Below, in pieces: positions 33,214-41,269 of a stretch of 57,938 nt of DNA; position 1 is the first letter of the stretch; every line of letters begins with the position of its first letter. Origin of the DNA: Ruminococcus sp. (lineage in GTDB: Bacteria > Bacillota > Clostridia > Oscillospirales > Ruminococcaceae); assembly GCA_017478965.1 (NCBI GenBank), contig JAFVCV010000031.1, forward strand, positions 1 to 57,938. The letters run 5' to 3'. Made by a program: the position numbers and the translations under genes. The notes beneath the pieces are model-generated. The model saw nothing but the letters and a program-made list of their open reading frames with translations. It had not been told where the DNA came from and searched no databases.

Positions 33214-35955
33214 TCATTTAACGGAAATATCCTGCAATCCAGTCCCCTCGGTCAGCTCAAAAGTCAGCACCGTACCGCCGGTCCCCTCGGGCAGGGTCAG
33301 GGAATAGGACTTCATGTCTTCAAAGCTGTCGCAGGCCTTTATCTCCACCTCCGTCCTGCTTTCCCCGGCTATTACAGCTGCCCTTGCACCGTTGAGCGAG
33401 GAGGCGGTAAAGCTCAGCTCACGGCCCGGTCTGAGTTCAAGGCCGCCGTAGCTGACCTTCCCCGACCAATGGGTGCAGCGGACATAGCTGCGCTTATTGA
33501 GATAGGAGAAAAATATCCTGACGCTTTTGCCTTCCTCAAAGGTGTCTGCCCCGAAACGATCGGGCCTGCGGGCGTTTCTTATATCCACGCCGTTTATGAA
33601 CAGCCCGCAGCTCACCCTTTCGTCCGCAGAGCTGCCGCCTGCAAAAAAGCTGTACAGTCCCTCCTCGACCGCCATCCTGCCTTGCCTTACGTCGTATATC
33701 CGAAGGATATCCTTGCCTGCCCTGAGAGTGACAGCCGCAGTTTCACCGGCCCTGATATGGACCCTTTCATAGGCGCAGAGCTTTTTCAGGGGCCTTTTCA
33801 CAGCGCTGTCCTTCATTCTGAAATACAGCTGCACGACTTCGTCGCTGTCGGTCGATGAGGTGTTTTTTACATTGACCTGAGCTGTCAGAGAGCCGCCCTC
33901 ATCTTTTACACTTAGTCCGGAATACTCAAAGCTCCCGTAGCTCAGTCCGAAGCCGAAGGGGTAAAGGGGCTTCCCGCCGAAATACATATATGTAGTCCCC
34001 TTGGACTCTATGTCGTAATCCATGATATCTCCCAGCTCCAGCTCGGAGCGGTACCAGGTCAGGGGCAGACGGCCTGCGGGTGAACAGGCCCCGCTTATGA
34101 CCTCTGCGGCGGCTGTGCCAAGCTCTGCCCCGGCGTGGGAGGACCAGATGACTCCTGCGGCGGCCCGGCTCTCGCTGCAAACCGCATAGGGATAGCTGCA
34201 TATCAGCATCAGCACCGTGTTTCTGTTGACAGCGCACAGCGTCTCGGTCATGCCCGGCTGGATATTGAGCGCAAGGGTCCGGCGGTCATAACATTCCTTC
34301 GCCACCTGTGTGGGGTGGTTGCCCACGCAGTAGATGACGTTCTCACATTCGGCTGCAATGGCCTTTGCCCGGTCAGGGCCGGCGCTCACAGTCTCGATCT
34401 GCCAGATGACGCTGTCGGTAAGGGCACGGCTGTCCGTAAAGCCTAAGGCGTTGTTTTCGGTGCAAAGACGGCTGTGATGAAGATACTCTTCTATTATGAC
34501 GCCGCCCTCTGCGGGCCGCAGATTGAAAGTCTCCCTGGTGAACCAGTCGAATATCCGGCTATTATGGAGCCTTAGCTCTCCACCGTCGCTAAAACGCACA
34601 TATTTCCTTTCACTGACTGAGAACAGGTCCACCCAGTTCTCGCCCCAGTCCTGAAGCTCGAAGATCCCAGCCTTTTCCCTGTCCTCGGTGAGGACTATCC
34701 GTCCCTCTTCCAGGGCCAGGTAACTGCCTGCTGAGGACCTTATCCTCACCCTGTCCCAAAGGCTGTCACTGATGACCTGACAATCCGGATAAGCGGCCTT
34801 TATGCCCTGCAAAACTGTAGTTTCATAGCTCCAGTAGCCTGTGTACCAGTCCATCAGGCAATCGTCCGCCAAAGGCCCCGCCACGGCTATCTTGCCTTTG
34901 TAGGGCTTTATGGGAAGTATCCCGTCGTTCTTCAGAAGCACCATCTGCTCTGAGGCGGCCCGCTTGTTGACCGTGCGGTGGGCCGTGCAGTCGATAACGC
35001 TCTCGCTTATACCGTCGAAAGAGGTCTTGTCGAGCTGGCCAAGTTTCAGCCTGGCATAAAGGACCTCCGTCAGCGCCCCGTCTATTTCTTCCCAGGTCAC
35101 AAGTCCCTCCTCCAGGGCCTTTGCGGCTGCTGCCGCAGTCATCTCCTCACCGTCGGTCATAGTGTTGCAGCCGCCCTTTAAGGACAGGGCGAAGGCCTCG
35201 GCCATGCTGCGGGTATACTTGTGGGCGGTCAGATTCTGGGAAAGGTCCCCGCCGTCGCTGACTGCGAACCACAGTCCCCAGCTGTCCTTCAGCTTAGTCT
35301 TTACCTCCGGGTTCATTATCCCCGGCAGACCGTTTATTTCGTTATATGCGGTCATTATGCTCCGGGCGCCGCCGTGTTTTATGGCGCACTCAAAGGGTGC
35401 GTAATAGTACTCGTATTTGAGCCTGAGGGGCAGATAGGCATTGCAGCTGCCCCTGTCTTCTTCATTGTTGTTTGCGCAGAAATGCTTCAGGGTAGGGACG
35501 GTCATGAAAAAGCCGTTATCCTCTCCGGCCATGCCAAGGGTATAGGCACGGCTCTGCTCCCCGGCAAGGCAAGGGTCCTCGCCGTAGGCCTCCTCGGTCC
35601 TGCCCCAGAGCGGGTCACGGACCATATCCACAGTGGGTCCCCAGAGACAAAGGCCGCCTTTTTTATCCTTATTATAATATGCTCTGGCCTCAGTGCCGGC
35701 TATGCGTCCCAGCTGTTCCATCAGCTCCTTGTCAAAGGTGGCCGCCATTCCCACAGGCTGAGGAAAAACCGTTGAGGGTCTGGAAGGTTCCCTTCCCACA
35801 TAGCCCCTGGCCACCTCAGTGCCGATATAGAATTCCCCCAGTCCGGCCCCCTCGGCAGCCCTGTGATGAGTTGAAAGCAAATGTAGCTTTTCATCATTGC
35901 TTAGCTTTGATACCAGGTCCCTGGCCCTTTGGTAAAAAATAGTGTCCTTCTTCAT
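33214..35955 (-). CDS. Glycoside hydrolase family 3 protein with an inserted domain
   Basis: Beta-glycosidase of 913 residues with no signal peptide, so probably cytoplasmic and acting on imported oligosaccharides. The N-terminal barrel has WGPTVDMVRDPLWGR and the nucleophile Asp in AVSDGGDLS (about 235). The second GH3 domain has AVAGPLADDC, and a fibronectin-type-III-like domain closes the protein (MYFGGKPLYPFGFGLSYG lies just before it). Between the halves, about residues 385-500, is an extra piece rich in repeated patterns such as SSAGSYLALEEGRIVL and RKYVRFSDGGELRL, like a beta-trefoil or fascin fold. The start is the ATG at 35955; no strong alternative exists. The sugar specificity is unknown. 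Confidence 0.88.
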   Translation of the reverse strand: MKKDTIFYQRARDLVSKLSNDEKLHLLSTHHRAAEGAGLGEFYIGTEVARGYVGREPSRPSTVFPQPVGMAATFDKELMEQLGRIAGTEARAYYNKDKKGGLCLWGPTVDMVRDPLWGRTEEAYGEDPCLAGEQSRAYTLGMAGEDNGFFMTVPTLKHFCANNNEEDRGSCNAYLPLRLKYEYYYAPFECAIKHGGARSIMTAYNEINGLPGIMNPEVKTKLKDSWGLWFAVSDGGDLSQNLTAHKYTRSMAEAFALSLKGGCNTMTDGEEMTAAAAAKALEEGLVTWEEIDGALTEVLYARLKLGQLDKTSFDGISESVIDCTAHRTVNKRAASEQMVLLKNDGILPIKPYKGKIAVAGPLADDCLMDWYTGYWSYETTVLQGIKAAYPDCQVISDSLWDRVRIRSSAGSYLALEEGRIVLTEDREKAGIFELQDWGENWVDLFSVSERKYVRFSDGGELRLHNSRIFDWFTRETFNLRPAEGGVIIEEYLHHSRLCTENNALGFTDSRALTDSVIWQIETVSAGPDRAKAIAAECENVIYCVGNHPTQVAKECYDRRTLALNIQPGMTETLCAVNRNTVLMLICSYPYAVCSESRAAAGVIWSSHAGAELGTAAAEVISGACSPAGRLPLTWYRSELELGDIMDYDIESKGTTYMYFGGKPLYPFGFGLSYGSFEYSGLSVKDEGGSLTAQVNVKNTSSTDSDEVVQLYFRMKDSAVKRPLKKLCAYERVHIRAGETAAVTLRAGKDILRIYDVRQGRMAVEEGLYSFFAGGSSADERVSCGLFINGVDIRNARRPDRFGADTFEEGKSVRIFFSYLNKRSYVRCTHWSGKVSYGGLELRPGRELSFTASSLNGARAAVIAGESRTEVEIKACDSFEDMKSYSLTLPEGTGGTVLTFELTEGTGLQDISVK

Positions 35956-36021
35956 ATATATGCACCCCGTTCCAACAATATCCGGCCTTAACACAAAAAC
36001 GCACAGCCGTGCTTTTGCTAT

Positions 36022-36050
36022 ATGATACCATGTCTTTGCCCCTGTGTCAA
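36022..36050 (-). promoter_or_regulatory. Sigma-A promoter of the GH3 gene
   Basis: Minus strand: perfect -35 TTGACA (36045-36050), 17 nt, -10 TATCAT (36022-36027), with TGG before the -10 box. Confidence 0.8.
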
Positions 36051-36080
36051 GGTGCAGATGACCACAAATATTTTCTTAGC

Positions 36081-36121
36081 AAAAAGCACAGGTCCCGGGG
36101 CAAAGCTGCCGCCGGGACCTG
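36081..36121 (-). terminator. Terminator of the GGDEF/EAL - membrane protein operon
   Basis: A 10-bp stem CAGGTCCCGG / CCGGGACCTG (36089-36098, 36112-36121) is followed on the minus strand by TGCTTTTTGC. Confidence 0.75.
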
Positions 36122-36155
36122 CCGTTTATCCGAAACAACAAATATTGGCTCTGTG

Positions 36156-36641
36156 CTATTTCTCAGGCTTGTTCTGAGGCCCGCCGGGTCTGCCGGGGGC
36201 GAATTTCTTTACCAGTAGTTTAAGGTAAATGGGCATAAAAACGAATATCAGCACATAGCCGACGGCCAGACTTATGCAAAGCGACCTTAACAGCATGGGA
36301 ACAAACGGGATGTCCGCCCCGTTTTTGACAGCCTGCTCGTGGGCCATGGATATCATGGCGATACTCATTATAGGCGTATAAACAAGGTCGGAGACCAGAG
36401 AATCTATGGCTCTCTCCTTCATGCTCCCGGGAGCAAGGCCAAGCTTTTTGTTTACCTTTCCTGTCAGTGGGCGCATAGGTATGACAACGCCTACGACAAG
36501 GCTTATGACCATGCTTATCAGAAAGCTGACCAGAAACCCGGGTACAGTGAAATGCCCAGAATTCAGTGTGCCGACCAGAGAAAGGACCAGACTGAGGGTA
36601 AAGCTCATCAGCAGATTCATAAAAATTCCTATCTTATTCAT
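36156..36641 (-). CDS. Four-span membrane protein (DUF2798-like)
   Basis: A 161-residue membrane protein with four hydrophobic helices (about 8-26, 34-54, 83-103, 115-140) and a Pro/Gly-rich basic tail. The pattern of two helices, PMRPLTGK, then two helices resembles the DUF2798 family, though I am not certain. It starts 14 nt after the GGDEF/EAL gene and so is cotranscribed with it. Its role is unknown. Confidence 0.6.
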   Translation of the reverse strand: MNKIGIFMNLLMSFTLSLVLSLVGTLNSGHFTVPGFLVSFLISMVISLVVGVVIPMRPLTGKVNKKLGLAPGSMKERAIDSLVSDLVYTPIMSIAMISMAHEQAVKNGADIPFVPMLLRSLCISLAVGYVLIFVFMPIYLKLLVKKFAPGRPGGPQNKPEK

Positions 36642-36655
36642 ATTACCACCCTTTT

Positions 36656-38341
36656 CTAAGTCCCGTAACTTTCATACATGGGGCTGTCGAGCCTTTTCTC
36701 GAATTCCTCCACCGGCAGTGGCCTGTCGAACAGAAATCCCTGCGCCATATCACAGCTGCTCTCTTTCAGGAGCTGCACCTGCTGCTCAGTCTCAACGCCC
36801 TCTGCTATACATTCAAGGCCCATCTCCCTTGCCATGGAGACAACGTGCCTGAACATGACGCTGTGGCGGTTGCCGTCGTCCTCTGCGCCGATAAGAAAGC
36901 TCCTGTCTATCTTCAGCACCTTCCACGGTATCTCCTTGATAAGGTTAAGTGACGAATATCCGATGCCGAAATCGTCCACCGAGGTGTATATCCCGGCTTT
37001 CTGAAGGCCGGTAACGACCCTTTTGAGGTCCTTGAACTCCACGTCCGTCGTGGTCTCCGTCAGCTCTATCTCCAGATACTCGTGGGGCACCCGGTTGCCG
37101 TCGATTATCCTCAGCATCCTCTCCACCAGTTCCGTATCCATCATATGTTTCCTTGAAAGGTTCACCGAGACTCTAACCACGTCCCGTCCCTCGCTGAGCC
37201 ATCTTTTGATATCCTTGCATACATGGTCAAGCATATAGAAGTCCAGCCTGCAAATGTCCATGCCCTGCTCCAGTATGGGTATAAAGTCCGCCGGTGATAT
37301 CAGCTCACCTCCGTGGACCCACCTGCAAAGGGCCTCTGCTCCCCTTAGTCTGTGATCTTCCAGGGAGACCTTGGGCTGATAGTACACTCTGAACTCTTCG
37401 TTTATGATGGCGTCGTTGAACTGGCTCAGCACGCTTATGGCCTTTTCCTTGCGCCTGACTATCTCTTCGTCAAAATACATCACGTCGGGGGTGTTGTACT
37501 GCCTTGCTATCTGCGCCGCCGAGATTATTTTGTCCATTACCTCCGACCCGGACTCCGCTACATGGCCCTCGGGTATACGCAATACGCCGCAGGTGGCCGA
37601 TATCCTTATCTTTTCCCGGGTCTTCTGGTCATATACCACACTCATCCCCGTCAGCGCTTCCAGCAGCTCGTCCTCCTTGGACGAATCTGCTATGAGACAG
37701 AAATTGTCTCCGCCCATCCTGCACACCACGCCCCGGTCGTCAATGATCTTGCTGAGCTTGGTGATGAAGTTGTACATTACCAGATTTCCTGCGATCCTGC
37801 CTATCTGCTGGTTGACAGTGGAAAAGTGCTTGAGGTTGAACTGAACCGCCGTCATGCCTCCCAGCCTTTTGTTCTCGTTCAGCTCCGTCAGGCTCTTCAT
37901 AAAGTAGCGTGTGTTGTAATAGCCGAATTCATCGTTATAGGTGAATTTATCAGCAATGTGCATGAGCCTGGTCCTGCCGTTGAAGACAAAGAGCATTTTC
38001 AGCACCAGCCCTATCTTCTCCCTTTCCTCTGCGTCCCATGGCTCAGTGTCTCTGGTGCGGTAAACGTTATAGTATACCACCGAGGATATGCCTGTGAAAA
38101 ATCTTACGTTCAGCGGCTCTTCATCGTATTCGGCGCCGCTGTTATAGTAGTCTATCTCGTTACAGATCCCCTCAGCTTCCTTAGCGCTGTCCTCAAAATA
38201 ATTGACCGAGACCCTCGATATCCTCAAAACGGAGCAAAGGCCTTCGATAGCCTGACTGATATCGCTGTAGATAGTCTCCTTGGTATCATACATCCTGTAA
38301 AGAAATATCTCGAAATTCTTTTCAAACCCTGCTGTGTCCAT
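36656..38341 (-). CDS. c-di-GMP phosphodiesterase-like protein with degenerate GGDEF and intact EAL domain
   Basis: A 561-residue soluble signalling protein. The N-terminal part (about 1-140) is a sensor-like domain without membrane helices. The GGDEF domain (about 145-290) has RMGGDNFCLI where an active cyclase has GGDEF, so it is probably inactive as a cyclase and may bind GTP. The EAL domain (about 305-555) keeps RGAEALCRW, NLSRKHM, ELTETTTD, DDFGIGYSS, KIDRSF and AQGFLFDRPL, the metal and catalytic residues, and should degrade c-di-GMP. A paralog of exactly the same length lies at 45318. A GGAGGGG site stands 9 nt before the ATG. Confidence 0.92.
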   Translation of the reverse strand: MDTAGFEKNFEIFLYRMYDTKETIYSDISQAIEGLCSVLRISRVSVNYFEDSAKEAEGICNEIDYYNSGAEYDEEPLNVRFFTGISSVVYYNVYRTRDTEPWDAEEREKIGLVLKMLFVFNGRTRLMHIADKFTYNDEFGYYNTRYFMKSLTELNENKRLGGMTAVQFNLKHFSTVNQQIGRIAGNLVMYNFITKLSKIIDDRGVVCRMGGDNFCLIADSSKEDELLEALTGMSVVYDQKTREKIRISATCGVLRIPEGHVAESGSEVMDKIISAAQIARQYNTPDVMYFDEEIVRRKEKAISVLSQFNDAIINEEFRVYYQPKVSLEDHRLRGAEALCRWVHGGELISPADFIPILEQGMDICRLDFYMLDHVCKDIKRWLSEGRDVVRVSVNLSRKHMMDTELVERMLRIIDGNRVPHEYLEIELTETTTDVEFKDLKRVVTGLQKAGIYTSVDDFGIGYSSLNLIKEIPWKVLKIDRSFLIGAEDDGNRHSVMFRHVVSMAREMGLECIAEGVETEQQVQLLKESSCDMAQGFLFDRPLPVEEFEKRLDSPMYESYGT

Positions 38342-38733
38342 TTATAACTGCCCCTCCGCACAGACCTTTGTCCATCCGACCCTTTCATAATATGTTCCCT
38401 TTAAAGATCCCGGTCATGGTGACGTTTCTTTCCCAGAAAAAACCGTGTGCCGCTGTCAGTTTCCCCGTATACTCAGAATTATAAAATGACCGGGCTATTT
38501 CAATTTATTATTAATTACATCATAACATACAATGGCGTATATAATAATAATTTTTTGGGACTATTTTATGAATTTTTGTAATTTCTGATAAGATATGCAC
38601 GAAAAATAAAAAAACAGACGCTTGATTTTAGTCAGCTCTTTACAAATTTTCCATAATGTGATAAAATGAATGTGGCACTGAAACGCTCTGGACTTCCGGA
38701 GCCGGCAAAAGCGTGAAAATGGGGGCTGATGAT
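38342..38733. other. Divergent intergenic region, AT-rich
   Basis: These 392 nt hold the plus-strand promoter at 38639-38667. On the minus strand only a weak promoter (TATTAT near 38388) can be suggested for the GGDEF/EAL gene. The stretch 38500-38640 is very AT-rich. No gene or known RNA is visible. Confidence 0.5.
38639..38667 (+). promoter_or_regulatory. Sigma-A promoter of the COG2509 flavoprotein gene
   Basis: -35 TTTACA (38639-38644), 17 nt, -10 TAAAAT (38662-38667). Confidence 0.75.
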
Positions 38734-40134
38734 ATGAAAAAGTATGATATAGTTTTCGTGGGACTGGGGGCTGCGGGCCTGTTTGCGGCCTATGAGCTGA
38801 CAAAGCTGAAGACCCTGCAGAGGGTCCTCATTATCGAGAAGGGAAGGGAACTAAAAAAACGCCGCTGCCCTATCGACAACGACAAGGTGAAAAAGTGCAT
38901 AAACTGCAAAAGCTGTTCCATAATGTCCGGAGCAGGAGGCGCCGGAGCCTTTTCCGACGGTAAGTACAATATCACCACCGCCTTCGGGGGGGATATCAAG
39001 AACTATTTAGGCTATGAAAAGTCCATGGAGCTTATGAGGTATGTGGACGGGGTCAATATGGACATGGGCGGGAGCGGCTGCAAAAAGTACTCCACCGCCG
39101 GTTCCGATATCAAGGCCGAGGCCCTGAAATACGACCTGCATCTGCTGGACGCCGAGGTAAGGCATCTGGGTACGGACAAAAACTACGTGATACTCAGCAA
39201 CATCATAGAATATGTGGGCAGCAGCGTGGATATACTCTACGAGACAGAGGTCACGGACATAGTCAGGGCAGGGGAGAGCTGCTGGCAGACCGTTACTGAA
39301 GAGGAGGTCTATGAAAGCAGCAAGGTGGTCATCGCCGCCGGCCGCAGCGGTTCCGCATGGGCGTCGAAGATCTGCGCCGGGCTGGGCGTCAGCCAGAGGG
39401 ACAACAGGGTAGATATAGGCGTCAGGTTCGAGTGTCCCGCCCTTATCTGGGACCATATCACCGATAAGGTGTATGAGAGCAAGATAATCTACCGCAGCCC
39501 CGTCACCGGCTGCACCTGCCGTACCTTCTGCATGAACCGCCACGGATATGTGGTGACGGAGAACACGAACGGCATAATGACCGCCAACGGCCATTCCTTT
39601 GACGACCCGGCACTGGCCTCGGACAACACCAATTTCGCCCTGCTGGTCACCCATCATTTCACCGAGCCTTTTGATGATAGCAACGCCTACGGTCAGGCCA
39701 TCGCAAAGCTGACCAACGCCCTTGCCGGCGGCGTGATGGTCCAGCGTTTCGGAGACCTGGTGGCCAATAAGCGGAGCACCCGCAAGCGCATATCCGAGTC
39801 CTTCACCAGGCCGACTCTGGAGGCTGCCGAGCCGGGAAATCTGGCTCTTGCTATACCTAAGCTGACCCTTGACACCATAATCGAGATGATCTATCAGCTT
39901 GATAAGCTGGTGCCGGGTACGGCGAATTTCGACAATCTGCTCTACGGCGCAGAGGTGAAGTTCTATAACTCTATGGCCGATGTGGACGGCAATTTCGAGA
40001 CAGCCCACAAGGGCCTTTTCATAATCGGAGACTGCTCCGGCACCACCCACTCGCTCAGCCAGGCCTCAGCGGAGGGGGTATATGTGGCAAGGTATCTTGA
40101 GAAACTTTTCCTGGAAGGAACTGGCATCAGATGA
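38734..40134 (+). CDS. FAD-dependent dehydrogenase (COG2509-like)
   Basis: A flavoprotein of 466 residues. It opens with the FAD-binding fold VFVGLGAAGLFAAYEL. A Cys-rich stretch RRCPIDNDKVKKCINCKSC and then GAGGAGAFSDGKYN are typical of the COG2509 group. Near the end, GLFIIGDCSGTTHSLSQAS binds FAD. Substrate and partner are unknown for the family. I choose the ATG at 38734, about 8 nt after GGGGG; GTG at 38713 and ATG at 38719 are in frame but poorly placed. It is a single-gene unit. Confidence 0.85.
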   Translation: MKKYDIVFVGLGAAGLFAAYELTKLKTLQRVLIIEKGRELKKRRCPIDNDKVKKCINCKSCSIMSGAGGAGAFSDGKYNITTAFGGDIKNYLGYEKSMELMRYVDGVNMDMGGSGCKKYSTAGSDIKAEALKYDLHLLDAEVRHLGTDKNYVILSNIIEYVGSSVDILYETEVTDIVRAGESCWQTVTEEEVYESSKVVIAAGRSGSAWASKICAGLGVSQRDNRVDIGVRFECPALIWDHITDKVYESKIIYRSPVTGCTCRTFCMNRHGYVVTENTNGIMTANGHSFDDPALASDNTNFALLVTHHFTEPFDDSNAYGQAIAKLTNALAGGVMVQRFGDLVANKRSTRKRISESFTRPTLEAAEPGNLALAIPKLTLDTIIEMIYQLDKLVPGTANFDNLLYGAEVKFYNSMADVDGNFETAHKGLFIIGDCSGTTHSLSQASAEGVYVARYLEKLFLEGTGIR

Positions 40135-40217
40135 GCCTGCATAAGGAAAAAATGGCCATTCCTGGCCTGAGCTCGGCATTTTTCTGCAAAAACAAAGCAT
40201 TTTTTTGTTTAGACCCC

Positions 40218-40246
40218 TTTACAATTTCAAAAAAATGATGTATAAT
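40218..40246 (+). promoter_or_regulatory. Sigma-A promoter of the NPKTG surface protein
   Basis: -35 TTTACA (40218-40223), 17 nt, -10 TATAAT (40241-40246). Confidence 0.88.
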
Positions 40247-40288
40247 ATGAACTATGGGAAAGTGTATATCCCAAAATCTTTTTTAAGG

Positions 40289-40336
40289 AAGGAGGTAGTC
40301 GGAGATCAGAGGTAAGACCTCCGACGTGACCTTATG
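40289..40336 (+). promoter_or_regulatory. Leader with a hairpin between Shine-Dalgarno site and start codon
   Basis: The only strong site, AAGGAGG (40289-40295), is 38 nt before the ATG at 40334, far too distant. Between them is a perfect 7-bp inverted repeat GTCGGAG / CTCCGAC (40298-40304, 40319-40325). If folded, it would bring the site to an effective 10 nt from the ATG. A competing small hairpin AGGT-AAG-ACCT lies in its loop, so folding could control translation. Confidence 0.5.
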
Positions 40337-41134
40337 AAAAACATCAAAACGTTAGCTGCCCTTTCCGCAGCAGTAATGGCTATCAGTTCATTCGGCGCAG
40401 TTTCTGCTTTTGCTGAGTCCGCAGCTGCTCCTACAGACTCTCAGGCTGCTGCAAGCGATGAGAAGCAGCCCCCCGTACAGGCTATCGGCAAGGATGAGAG
40501 CACTCCTGCCAGCTCCAATGTGAGCACAGTTGAAAGCACTGCTGAAAGCACTGCTGAGAGCACTGTTTCCGATAGCACCGCTGAAAGTTCAGCTGCTGAG
40601 AGCCAGCCCGACAGCTCTGCGATCAGCGCAGCAGAGAGCACCGCTGAGAGCAAGGCTGATGTGTCTGACGCCAGCACTGTTGACAGCTCTGCCGCCGCAA
40701 CTTCCAGCGCAGACAGCAAGGCTGAAGCAGTTATCACCGTAGTGGGCAGAGATCCTTTCAAGGGCGTGTTCTATTATTTTGACAACACCGGCAAGTTCGT
40801 AAAGGCTGTTGATACCGACGGCAAGGACGTTACTGCAAACGGTGCTCCTACCGGTTACATCTATGACGTTGACGACACCAAGTCTCCCTGGGAGATCATT
40901 GTATATAATTCTAACGGCAAGGAAGTCAAGAGAGCTGCTACCGATGTTAAGTCCACCACTCTGAAGGACCTTGACGAGGCAGCTAAGAAGGTCATCCAGC
41001 CCATGATAGATGCTGACAAGAAGAACACCAAGGACAGCAACAACAACCCTAAGACCGGCGCTGCTACAGCAGGCGTTACCGCAGTTGCAGTTCTTGCTGC
41101 AGCTACTGCTGTTATTTCCAAGAAGCGTAAGTGA
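40334..41134 (+). CDS. Secreted NPKTG-anchored protein with Ser/Ala/Glu-rich repeats
   Basis: A 266-residue surface protein. The signal peptide ends near AVSAFAES. Residues about 25-130 are low-complexity, with repeats such as AESTAEST and SSAAESQ, a probable extended stalk. A folded piece of about 100 residues follows (VVGRDPFKGVFYYFDNTGKFVKA onward, with GKDVTANGAPTGYIYDV). The end has NNNPKTG, a hydrophobic helix and SKKRK, the sortase-type anchor. Codons in the repeat are strongly biased to GCT/GCA and AGC. It stands alone between its promoter and a strong terminator, which suggests high expression. Binding partner unknown. Confidence 0.85.
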   Translation: MKNIKTLAALSAAVMAISSFGAVSAFAESAAAPTDSQAAASDEKQPPVQAIGKDESTPASSNVSTVESTAESTAESTVSDSTAESSAAESQPDSSAISAAESTAESKADVSDASTVDSSAAATSSADSKAEAVITVVGRDPFKGVFYYFDNTGKFVKAVDTDGKDVTANGAPTGYIYDVDDTKSPWEIIVYNSNGKEVKRAATDVKSTTLKDLDEAAKKVIQPMIDADKKNTKDSNNNPKTGAATAGVTAVAVLAAATAVISKKRK

Positions 41135-41153
41135 TCTTTAGACCGCATTCAAA

Positions 41154-41186
41154 AAGACCTCTTCGATCAGAGAAGAGGTCTTTTTT
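41154..41186 (+). terminator. Terminator of the NPKTG protein gene
   Basis: A perfect 11-bp stem AAGACCTCTTC / GAAGAGGTCTT (41154-41164, 41172-41182) is followed by T-rich sequence. Confidence 0.92.
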
Positions 41187-41190
41187 CTGC

Positions 41191-41220
41191 TTGACACTGT
41201 CAGCCTGGATATGCTATGAT
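41191..41220 (+). promoter_or_regulatory. Sigma-A promoter of the metallophosphoesterase gene
   Basis: -35 TTGACA (41191-41196), 18 nt, -10 TATGAT (41215-41220). The in-frame ATG at 41216 lies inside the -10 box and cannot be the start. Confidence 0.7.
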
Positions 41221-41269
41221 AAGCATAGGCGATTATTTTACACTAATAAAAGATAATGGGGGAGAGTTC

